This document shows positions 19,493 through 27,400 of a stretch of DNA of 43,696 nucleotides, piece after piece (position 1 is the stretch's first letter; every line of letters begins with the position of its first letter). Source of the DNA: Asterionellopsis glacialis (taxonomy: Eukaryota > Bacillariophyta > Plagiogrammaphyceae > Rhaphoneidales > Asterionellopsidaceae). Under the pieces are notes generated by a model. It saw only the letters and a program-made list of their open reading frames with translations, made no database searches and was not told the DNA's origin. The DNA lies in the NCBI GenBank assembly GCA_014885115.2, contig WKLE02000993.1:1-43696 (forward strand), written 5' to 3'. A program made the translations under genes and the position numbers.

Positions 19493-19965
19493 ATGACCAC
19501 ATCGTCACAAGAAGATCAAGTCACTGCGAATAAAAAAGCCTCTCATGAGGCTTTGACAGAATGGTAAGACGGAAAAAACGAGGCTGTATTTTTTTATGGA
19601 TTACGTCCACCTTTGTACCACTTCATTCAAAAATACACCCTTCCGTCAACTGTTACACTTCCCTCTCTAGCAACTTCAATGTTTCATGAAAGGAAAGACT
19701 AACAAAAATTCTCACGTTACGCATAATTGTCCTTTTTTATTTTATTTTTTCCAGTTTATTAAAACAATTCTATTTTTGTGGTGGTGGTGTTGGACTTGGT
19801 GCGGCTTATGGTATTAAACGACGTGCCGGTGCCATGCCAATGGTAATTGGTGGTCTCGCAGGAACAGCAGCAGATTTCATTTATGGTTATACAGTAGCAT
19901 GCAAAGATGAAGCACAAAATTATGAAAAGTCAAAAAGTTCATCATCAGGTCCTCCACTGTTGTAA
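19493..19965 (+). CDS. Small glycine-zipper membrane protein, Mic10-like
   Basis: Exon 1 is 19493-19563 and exon 2 is 19755-19965. They are separated by a 191-bp intron with donor GTAAG and acceptor TTTTTTCCAG, and the split codon gives Cys24. The product is 93 residues. Two short glycine-rich hydrophobic segments, GGGVGLGAAYG (33-43) and AMPMVIGGLAGTAADFIYGY (50-69), flank a basic KRR turn (45-47). This is the hairpin layout of the MICOS subunit Mic10, which shapes cristae junctions in the inner mitochondrial membrane. The size (Mic10 is about 80-100 residues), paired GxGxG motifs and a Tyr/Cys just after the second helix also fit. The similarity is by architecture, not alignment, so the name is a hypothesis. 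The N-terminus is hydrophilic. An N-terminal extension is possible only with an unseen upstream exon. Confidence 0.65.
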
Positions 19966-20929
19966 ATATGTAAAATTTAAAAAAAAGCATCCACAGGGTA
20001 TGTACAACATGCACGTATTTAAATAACAGACTTGTAACGAAACGTTGGAGAACAAATAATAATATATATGAGCCGACAAGTGGTACAATAGGTGACTCTA
20101 GAAAGATCGTACTCTCCCTCCAAAGCTATGAAGGATCTCATACCAGGTCCATTACCAAAGCATATCTGATAATGTCTTCCCATTGAATCCCTTTGTGAAT
20201 TTTGCATTATTCCTACCTAGTAGGCAATTAATAAAACGATAGTGTCGATGAATGCGACAACCATATCTAATCGAATTTTTATGTGAGACCTAATCTTTGT
20301 CTTTTTGTAGTATAGTGTAATGTATTGTTTCTTGACAATATTATTGTTTGATGGTCCTGTCAAAAATTCTTTCAAAAATAGCTTGAAAATGTTAAAATAT
20401 ATATAAACGATGAGAAATCATAGCCATGACCAATGGCATCTTCCTTGCCGATGTGACCTCTTGCAAAATATGATTTCTTAAAATATGACTAATGAATAAT
20501 AAAACATCAACATTGGGTTGAAACAGAGTGGACTCGTATCAATAGTCTCTAGTTCTACCGTACCAAAAAATAGACCAGTTCCGATTCATAGAGAGCTAGC
20601 TCTACTAGACAGATGTAGTGTCCCTCTACTCTCAAGAGTTCTCGAGTAGATCAGTAGAGAGGGCATTTCCTATGTATTTAGTCCGTTATCGTACGTACAT
20701 ATATAATCCGCGCGAGAGGTGTGTGCATGACAATAAATGTTATTATTTATGGTTATGGGCGGCGATCAAGCAATGCGGTAATTTGAGCTCGCGATTATCA
20801 TGTAGCGGTGAAGGTTGGGGAAATCTCTCGAAACGCTTCTCTTCTCTTTCTCTCTCTCTTCTCGCCGTCTCTGATCATAATTTTGTTTGTGTGTGTTTGC
20901 AAACAGTTTATAGGATCTTACGATCGAGA
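19966..20929. promoter_or_regulatory. Intergenic region upstream of the selenoprotein gene
   Basis: Nearly 1 kb without a supportable gene. A perfect 12-bp palindrome, AGAGCTAGCTCT, sits at 20592-20603, followed by overlapping inverted repeats built from CTACTC/GAGTAG and CCCTCTACT/AGTAGAGAGGG (20612-20662). A pyrimidine-rich CTCT stretch near 20840-20865 precedes the start codon. These may be promoter elements of the PDI-like gene. Confidence 0.45.
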
Positions 20930-21723
20930 ATGATGAAATCCTTTACTGCAGCTGCTGCTGCAATGCTGTTGATGGCATCATCAACTGTAGCAGAACCAGC
21001 AAGTCTTAGCCTTGAAAACTACCAAAGTGAAATGACTGGCAAAAACAGTTTTGTCAAGGTAAGTTTTGAAAGTTGATAGTATTTGAAACAGAACTGAATG
21101 TTGAAATTTCAGATCGAGCTTCGCTTTGGCAAACAAGTTTGAATGCCGTATTTTTGGGAAACGACACACATCGTTGCATACTCCAATGCATTAACTCACT
21201 CTCAAACTGTTATCCTTTTGGAAACAAAAATATTCAAACTGCATAGTTCCTTGCACCTTGGTGAGGTCACTGTAAATCCATGAAGCCGGCATGGGATCAA
21301 TTGGCTGATGAATTCGCAGGTTCATCATCCGTTCTAATTGCAGATGTTGATTGTACGGCCGAGGGTGATAAGTTGTGTGAACAATTTGGAATTCGTGGAT
21401 ATCCTACTATCAAATACTTTGTAGATGGTGACATGAGTGAAGGAAAGGATTATCAGGGAGGACGTGATTTTGATTCTCTCAAAGGATTTGTAGCAGAAGA
21501 ATTGGAAGTCAAATGTTTCATTACAGATCCTACCACTGGATGTACGGAGAAGCAACAAGGGTACATTACCAAAATGACTGCCAAGTCTGCGGAAGATCGT
21601 GCCAAACAGTTGAAACGACTTGATGGTATGAAGGGTGATGCCATGAAAAGTGACCTAAAGGCTTGGTTGATGCAACGAATTGCTATTTTGAAACAATTTG
21701 AAGATGCCAAGGAAGAATTGTAA
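20930..21723 (+). CDS. PDI-like selenoprotein (thioredoxin domain, UGHC active site)
   Basis: Exon 1 (20930-21058) and exon 2 (21247-21723) join in phase 0 to give 201 residues if TGA at 21262-21264 is read as selenocysteine. Residues 1-22 are a signal peptide (MMKSFTAAAAAMLLMASSTVA). The joined frame then reads FVKFLAPWUGHCKSMKPAW, exactly a PDI-type thioredoxin active site with Sec49 in place of the first Cys and Cys52 in place. Downstream are the expected DVDCTAEGDKLCEQFGIRGYPTIKYF, including the cis-Pro (YPT), and FVAEEL. A helical C-terminal region ends in KEEL, the ER-retrieval variant used by animal PDIA4 (ERp72). The role is inferred to be thiol-disulfide exchange in the ER lumen. PDI-type selenoproteins are known in algae such as Emiliania huxleyi. 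A SECIS-like hairpin lies about 145 bp after the stop. A plain nonsense mutation is the alternative, but the rest of the frame is intact. Confidence 0.85.
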
Positions 21724-22122
21724 AGAAAGATAAACAGTGGATCTTTCAGTCTGGAGAAGAACGTGTTTTGACATTTGGACATTTTTTTTCGATTTGGGAA
21801 GGATTGTAGAAACGGATAGAAAGAGTGACAAATTTTGATTTTGACCAAACTGCGAATCGAGTCAAATGTGGAACGAATGACGCTCTTGCAGGACAATTAC
21901 AAATTTATATCTATAATGTGATTGTTGCAAGGGTTGAAAGATTTCACACAATTTTTGTTCCATGCTTGCTTCCTTTCAACAAGATACCTCAAAAGAGGAA
22001 AGAGTAACGATAAAGATAAACACTCGCTTCTTCTAGGTAGTGATAAAAAATAAATTGACTCTATTGAGACGTAACTATTGTAGGGACGAAACCTCGTTTT
22101 TCTTAGTTGACATGCTTAGGGT
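21724..22122. other. 3' UTR region between convergent selenoprotein and TAM41 genes
   Basis: About 400 bp lie between two convergent stop codons. It contains the SECIS-like hairpin at 21867-21948 and AT-rich flanks. No gene is seen. Confidence 0.5.
21867..21948 (+). promoter_or_regulatory. SECIS-like element in the 3' UTR of the PDI-like selenoprotein
   Basis: An 82-nt fold reads as follows. Lower helix TGTGGAA (21867-21873) pairs with TTTCACA (21942-21948). An internal loop is CGA / AGA. The SECIS core tetrads ATGA (21877-21880) and TGAA (21935-21938) face each other. Helix CTCTTGCA (21883-21890) pairs with TGCAAGGG (21926-21933). A GG bulge (21891-21892) follows. The upper helix ACAATTACA (21893-21901) pairs fully with TGTGATTGT (21917-21925), and a 15-nt apical loop begins AA. 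The AUGA/UGA core and loop AA are the diagnostic parts of eukaryotic SECIS elements. The loop AA is about 21 nt from the core, longer than the usual 10-13, so the GG bulge may be the functional counterpart of the AA motif. Confidence 0.65.
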
Positions 22123-23241
22123 TTATTTTACAATTTTTCGAAATGCACCTTTGGCAAACTTGGCACCAGCATAGCGTATACTTTTCATTACACCTGCTGT
22201 AAAGATGCCTTTTAAACTTTGACTTCTTGCAGCTGGTGCAACAATGTCTGCTAATGATTTGGCTAATTCCATGTTTGAATATCCAAATGAAGAATTCGTC
22301 TGCTCCTGCTGATGCTGTAATCGTTTTGTTAAACATTGCTCCCATAGTGCTTGACGCGCCGTTTGACAAGATGAATCCCATTCAACTGATACTGGCCTTT
22401 GCTCATGGCTGCTGTTTGTTGTTGCTGATGTCGAATAATTGACATTAATTAACCCCTTCTTTTCTAGTTTTTCTAATGGATTTTTGTATAAATCATGAAA
22501 TCGTTCTAATTGACCAGGTGAATGGACTAACTTTCGTACCTTTTCTGGGTCTTCCCCGCCGACTTGCATCCGTATATCACCTGCATAACTCAAATTTGCA
22601 ATTTTCATATACAATTCTTCCAATGGAATTGAATTTGGGCTATTAGTATTGTCATTATTATAATCCTGTAATAACAGCGATGCCGCTAATGCTGATGGTA
22701 AATTATATTCTTGTTGAGATTCCATCACCTCCTCATCTTCCAACACAGTTACAGTAGGTTTATGTAATCGTCCAGCTAGATATAAATAGTTCCAATCTCG
22801 TAAATCTTCAATAATGTCATTTTTTTGTACAACTCCATATTTTAGTAATCGTTCTTGTCCTTCTACAGGGATAAAGGCATGAAAGAACACTTTTGCCCCA
22901 TAATTTCGTTGTAAATTAGAACAAAAGGATGAACCCATCGTATGGCATAACCATGCATAATGATTTGAATTTAATTTTAAATTTTCATCATGCCAATCTT
23001 TTGCATCATCCACCACAAAAATTAAATCTACCATTGGTAAATCCATTTTGTTTTGCTTGCTCGTCTTTTCTTCGGATGGAATTCCTGAGTCTCTTTCTGG
23101 TTGTTGTTTGTGTTGCTGAGCAAACACTCCTGAACCATATCCAAAAGAATGAACAATCCCATCAGGAAATGAATCTACAATATCGCGTAATTGTGATGTA
23201 TGAGCTAATTGCCCTTGTTGTTCCGTCTCCATGTTTACCAT
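22123..23241 (-). CDS. TAM41: Phosphatidate cytidylyltransferase, mitochondrial (TAM41/Mmp37 family)
   Basis: A single-exon protein of 372 residues from the first ATG. Family marks in order are: GIVHSFGYGSGVF (about 28-40, the nucleotidyltransferase GxGSG loop); VDLIFVVDDAKDWHDENL (about 72-89, with the acidic DLxxxVDD metal-binding motif); NHYAW (about 93-97); YGAKVFFHAF; KYGVVQKNDIIEDLRDWNYLYLAGRL; SYAGDIRMQVGGEDPEKV; and a C-terminal TAARSQSLKG-like segment (here APAARSQSLKGI). TAM41 makes CDP-diacylglycerol from phosphatidic acid and CTP on the matrix side of the inner mitochondrial membrane, the first step to cardiolipin. A Gln/His/Lys insert splits the region just after the GSG loop. 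No clear presequence is seen at the chosen start. It is convergent with the selenoprotein gene. Confidence 0.93.
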   Translation of the reverse strand: MVNMETEQQGQLAHTSQLRDIVDSFPDGIVHSFGYGSGVFAQQHKQQPERDSGIPSEEKTSKQNKMDLPMVDLIFVVDDAKDWHDENLKLNSNHYAWLCHTMGSSFCSNLQRNYGAKVFFHAFIPVEGQERLLKYGVVQKNDIIEDLRDWNYLYLAGRLHKPTVTVLEDEEVMESQQEYNLPSALAASLLLQDYNNDNTNSPNSIPLEELYMKIANLSYAGDIRMQVGGEDPEKVRKLVHSPGQLERFHDLYKNPLEKLEKKGLINVNYSTSATTNSSHEQRPVSVEWDSSCQTARQALWEQCLTKRLQHQQEQTNSSFGYSNMELAKSLADIVAPAARSQSLKGIFTAGVMKSIRYAGAKFAKGAFRKIVK

Positions 23242-24145
23242 TGTGTAATCTCTAAAGGAACTATATGTAAAGTAAAGGGGAGGACTCTAGATGAATCGGT
23301 CGTACAAGATGATCATCAGTCGCTCATGAGCAAGTGTGAGCATGGCAGGTCCTAGTGTGTGAAGGAGAAAAAATGAGGGGAGAACGTGAGAAGTTTGTGC
23401 TCTGCCGGTACGAAGGCCAGGCAATTATTCGGTTTTCTGTTACCTAACTCAAACCCTAAATAAGATATCTAGAGATATATTGCGTTCTTTTGGATCTTCT
23501 TCCCTGCAACCTGCACAAGCCACAAACTTTTGGGACCCTTTGATGCTTTCCCTCAGCTAATTCAAGTCACTCATTAATGTGTGCTGATTCTGAACATTAC
23601 ATTGAGACTACATGATATATTGTATATTGCCGAAAAGCAATATACATGTAACGCAGATAACAGTTACTTTCGTGAATCCAGCTAGGCCCACACAAGTTCG
23701 ACTGCTGGATATATTGATGTGCTTTGAAGTAGACCATACTTTGGCACAACATTGATTTTACGATGATACTTGCGTGAACACCTACGTGATGAACAATTGT
23801 TTTCGTGTAATATTCTTAAAAACTTAGAATAGTAGAAAAGGAGAGGAGGATGCTCGATTCCGAACAAGCATGTAGGAAATTCATTCTCTTCCATTTTGTT
23901 TTCCTTTTTGCTTATCAGTCAAAATTTCTCTCGTGCATAGAAAAGAAAAAGCCGAACTCGACACTAGCAACATTGTCAATCCACTTATTCGGATATGGAC
24001 TAGTTCGGACAACACGAAAATTATAGTCAATCTTTAGTAATTGGTATAATAATTAGACATTTGATTTAGTTTACTTGCTTACAGTGCACTCCTACAAGTG
24101 CTTCTTTAAAGGATGTTCCTTCATACTGTCCCAACACTAATGCCT
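23242..24145. promoter_or_regulatory. Intergenic region between two minus-strand genes
   Basis: About 900 bp contain the promoter of the TAM41 gene (next to 23241) and the 3' end of the small plastid protein. I see no supportable gene. A 70-codon minus frame at 23894-23682 has an ATG but no recognisable features. Confidence 0.4.
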
Positions 24146-24520
24146 TTAGTTCAAGCCCTTGGTCCCATCCAGGAGTGTTTGTTCCTCGACATTTTCGTAG
24201 AAATTGACCTTATCGGCAGCTGCATCATCTCCCTTCATTCTAAGTTCACGTCGAACTCGAACTTTGTTCTCGTACTCTTCCATTTTAGCGGGGTCATTTC
24301 TTCGTTCCCTGATGATCTTTTGCAAACGTTCTTGTTCTTCGATTTCTTTTTGTCTTTTGAGTTCACGAGCTTGTCTGGCTTCTTCACTGAAGAAATCAAA
24401 CATTCCCATCTGCAACGACGATGATGAAGCTCTGGTGGCAACGCCATTTGAGGGTACTACAGAAAAGGCATTGCTAGAAACAGCAGCCAAAGTCAAAAGG
24501 AGAGCAGATTCAATCTTCAT
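24146..24520 (-). CDS. Small plastid-addressed helical protein
   Basis: A 124-residue protein. Residues 1-18 are a signal peptide (MKIESALLLTLAAVSSNA) followed directly by Phe19-Ser-Val. This A-F junction is the ASAFAP-type cleavage site of the diatom bipartite plastid signal, and the next about 18 residues are Ser/Thr/Arg-rich like a transit peptide. The mature part would begin near LQMGMFDFFSEEARQARELK and is a long charged alpha-helical stretch (EEQERLQKIIRERRNDPAKM) with a short C-terminal tail. No cysteines, cofactor motif or membrane helix is visible. The length and helix suggest a structural or assembly partner of a plastid complex, but I cannot name the family. Its upstream region carries the CRE-like cluster shared with the rhodanese gene. 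Confidence 0.75.
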   Translation of the reverse strand: MKIESALLLTLAAVSSNAFSVVPSNGVATRASSSSLQMGMFDFFSEEARQARELKRQKEIEEQERLQKIIRERRNDPAKMEEYENKVRVRRELRMKGDDAAADKVNFYENVEEQTLLDGTKGLN

Positions 24521-25350
24521 GGTGTAATGTAATTGTCAGTTGACTTGTAGAGAGAAATATCGGTTTGAGTGTTTGTCTAGAAAATATACTATAGATTTTT
24601 TGTGAACACGACGTGTTTGTTGTTTGCCAGTGTCGGTCTTCTTTTCGATCGTCCACTTTCTCATTTTCTCGTCTGTGTCGTGAGTTTTCGTGAGTCACTC
24701 ATGACAGTCAGACTTGCCTGACGTCACATGCTATCTGAAGTGCATGCATGTACCTGATAGGGAGAGTACACTTTAGAAAGTACTTGACGTACAAATATCA
24801 TCCCACGTCATCTAAACGTCAGTGCACAATACTCTGGAACACCCTTCGCAAAATGCGTGGCTGCTAATATGATTTTCAGTGGGAAATATTTTGCCCAGAG
24901 ATTTTTTGTTTTCGGTGTCACCAACGTACTGACTGTAGCTGACTGTACTGCATGTACGTGTAGAGGTAGTTCTGAGTTTCAAAAATACCAGCAAACAACG
25001 AGAAAGTGACGAAATTCTCAGGACAAACTATATCTTATGACGTCAGTATGACGTGTCTCAAAGTCAAGTGACGAAATTCTCTCAGAACATGCTAAATCGT
25101 ATGACGTCAATATGACGTGGTTCGTATTCATTTTTTTTAAAAAATGGGATGAATAACTCGATGCATTTCGTCTGGCCTACTTCCGTACGAAAAGATCTAT
25201 TGATTGTGTATCTTGTAGTCCAGGTACGGTACAAGAGGAGGAGGACGACAGGAGGAGCTTGACTTGAAAGTTTCGGACATCAACTCTATCGTCTCTAGTC
25301 TAGTCTACGTCTTCCATGAATTTTAGAAAATTACTAAACGAGCAACGACG
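24521..25350. promoter_or_regulatory. Bidirectional promoter with a CRE-like (TGACGT) cluster
   Basis: The 830 bp lie between the divergent plastid-protein and rhodanese genes. TGACGTCA palindromes occur at 24719-24726, 25038-25045 and 25102-25109. Further TGACGT/ACGTCA half-elements sit at 24785, 24805, 24816, 25049 and 25113. TGACGT elements (CCREs) mediate CO2/cAMP-responsive transcription in Phaeodactylum. A similar role here is inference. Confidence 0.65.
25005..25121. repeat. Duplicated CRE-containing module
   Basis: Copies at 25005-25058 and 25067-25121 each begin AGTGACGAAATTCT and carry TATGACGTCA followed by TATGACGTG. In each copy the two CRE cores start 11 bp apart. The middle parts have diverged while the CRE cores are intact. 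Confidence 0.75.
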
Positions 25351-26596
25351 ATGAGAATCTCACGGGTTGCATTTATTACAGCATTGGCGTCACGCCGTGT
25401 AACAAGTTTTTCGACTACGCACTCTAAATTTGGTACAGGATGGCGTGCTGTATCTCATCAGACGAACAACATCAACAGTTTGGTACAACAACAGTTTAGT
25501 GGAAGGACTAGTAGTAATCGTCGTTATTTGAGTAGTGGCGGATTTGATGGTGAGCCACCACAAATTGCACAAATTGGCATGGAACAAATGGAAGAAATTA
25601 TAGAAGATTTGGTAAGTGACCAACGATTGCAATAGTTTTTCTAGTTTTTCATGAAGATATTTTTCTTTTTTGATGCTACTGTTGTCAGGTGTCTTCATGT
25701 TTTTTATTGGTACTTTGGTTTTGAGTTATCGCCAATGTCTGATAAATATTCTAACCCTGAACTTTTTGTTTATATTATCTCGACACATAGAATGAAGCTG
25801 GGCGTGAAGAAAGTGGATACTTTGTATTGGATGTTCGTGGTTATGATGAAGTTGGTAAGGAAGTTTTGAAATCGTTCTATTTTTAAACCTGTTGAAGTGT
25901 CCCTTTGTAGTTTGTACCAGTACACGGTCATAACTCATGATTCATCTCTTTTAAATCCTTCTATATCATTCTTCCTTGTGGTGCTGAACAGCGTACACTG
26001 GTAAATTGTCAGACAAAGTTTACACTCTCCCTGTACAGGTCATTATGGAGAAGAATGCCTTTGCGTAAGTCTTGGCTCTAAAAATGTGATCTCTTGACTT
26101 TGCTGCACTCTCCTCTATCTATGGTTTGAATGTATTAAAATTGCCTTTTTGCTCAATATCTTGGGTGTGTGTGCATTATTCAATTTTAAAATCTAATCTT
26201 TTTTTCCAAATCAGCATGTCGGAAGACGATTTTGAAGAAGAGTATGGTTTTGCAAAGCCTGATCTAGATGAAACACTGGTTTTTACTTGTAAGGCCGGAA
26301 TACGTAGTCAAGCAGCAGCGCAAATGGGTACGTACAGCAAGCATATTTGATTTGTATACATTGCAGTGATCCATATCATGTACAACTTTCCCTTGTCTAC
26401 ATATTTTACATGATGAAAGTTTCGATAGTCTCTCTTTCTCTCTAGCCTCAATGTCTCATTTTCATTCCTTCTCGTTGTACTTTTCCTCTTGAAAACTCTT
26501 TCATGACAACGCTCCATGACAGCTGCAATGAATGGATATTCGAACTTGGTAAACTACCGAGGTGGTGCTGATGAATGGTTCTACAATAGAAACTAA
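25351..26596 (+). CDS. Rhodanese-domain protein, five exons
   Basis: Exons at 25351-25611, 25791-25854, 25992-26064, 26215-26327 and 26523-26596 join to 585 nt (194 residues), each with GT-AG borders and matching phases. After a basic, Ser/Thr-rich N-terminal region of about 60 residues (mitochondrial- or plastid-type presequence) comes a single rhodanese domain. Its parts are SGYFVLDVRGYDEV (the CH2A-like 'LiDVR..eE' block), KLSDKVYTLPVQVI, the active-site loop TCKAGIRSQAA with Cys158, and the closing GYSNLVNYRGGADEW. The CxxGxR loop is the persulfide-forming active site, so sulfur transfer in an organelle is likely. The acceptor is unknown. The first exon ends in phase 0 at GATTTG. The gene is divergent from the plastid-protein gene and shares its CRE-rich promoter. 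Confidence 0.85.
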
Positions 26597-26848
26597 TTTT
26601 TTTAAAAAAAAACGTAACTCTAGAAAAACAGTGTGTCAAAAAATCATTTCTATACGTAGAATTATCGAAACATGGTTATTGCGCATCATTATTATTTTGT
26701 GAACCCAACAAAAATTGTACATGTTTCAAGATGCCTTTGATCTATTTTGTATTTTTTGGTAAAATCGAGTAATCCGCAATCGTTAATCGCCCCATTCATT
26801 CCCCTCTTACTTCCTATAACTGAATTTTAAAATTCTCTCTCTCTCTCT

Positions 26849-27400
26849 CTAGTCTTCATCAGAATCTTCATCGGAATCATCAAGACCTAATTCCGTATAG
26901 GAAGCATTACGTTCTCCAGTTGCTTGTTTCTTTTTAGGACGTCCCTCTTCATCTCCATCGCGTCCTCCACCTTGCGCCTTATCCCTAGGTCGACTTAAAC
27001 CTGACGCTTGACCTAAATCATCATCCTCCTCTGAATCATCTCCTACTGGTGGACCCCCACCACCACCACCATAACGTTGTCCACCACCACCTCCATTACC
27101 ATGGCTTGCACCACCAACACGTCCTGTCGGTTGTTGTTCTTCCCCCGTTGGACGTCCTTGTTGTGCAGCCTCACAATCATCCAGCCATTCTGAAAAAACA
27201 TCAATAGGCTCGTGTAAATGATGAATAGGCATTTGATAACTTGCCCCACACAGTCTACATGCCAAACTGCCCACACCAGCTCTTAAATCCATTTTACATT
27301 CCACAGTTTCATCATTGGCACAAAAGGGACATTTGAAACGTTTGGCAAGTGTTGGACGTTTCTTTGTTTTGACTGGTGCCTTCTTTGCACGACGACCCAT
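26849..27400 (-). CDS. ELOF1: Transcription elongation factor Elf1/ELOF1 homolog with long C-terminal extension
   Basis: A 183-residue frame from the first ATG. Residues 1-83 match the whole of Elf1/ELOF1: the basic MGRRAKKAP start; a zinc ribbon with Cys pairs CPFC (24, 27) and CRLC (48, 51); VECKMDLRAGVGSLAC between them; and YQMPIHHLHEPIDVFSEWLD followed by CEAAQ. Elf1 is a small, conserved factor bound to elongating RNA polymerase II that helps passage through chromatin and transcription-coupled repair. Human and plant forms end near residue 83-120. Here about 100 more residues follow: a Gly-rich tract, an acidic DDSEEDDD patch, a basic KKK patch, and an acidic end (LGLDDSDEDSDED). Acidic tails also occur in yeast Elf1. 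It converges on the rhodanese gene. Confidence 0.93.
   Translation of the reverse strand: MGRRAKKAPVKTKKRPTLAKRFKCPFCANDETVECKMDLRAGVGSLACRLCGASYQMPIHHLHEPIDVFSEWLDDCEAAQQGRPTGEEQQPTGRVGGASHGNGGGGGQRYGGGGGGPPVGDDSEEDDDLGQASGLSRPRDKAQGGGRDGDEEGRPKKKQATGERNASYTELGLDDSDEDSDED

Noticed and set aside
20019..20207. 62-codon minus frame as a small gene
   Set aside because: It lies in the 3' flank of the Mic10-like gene, with no recognised motif and no spliceable continuation.
21262..21264. TGA as an ordinary nonsense mutation or a missed intron border in the PDI gene
   Set aside because: The codon sits exactly on the first active-site Cys, both flanks continue the domain without a gap, no splice site removes it cleanly, and a SECIS-like fold lies in the 3' UTR.
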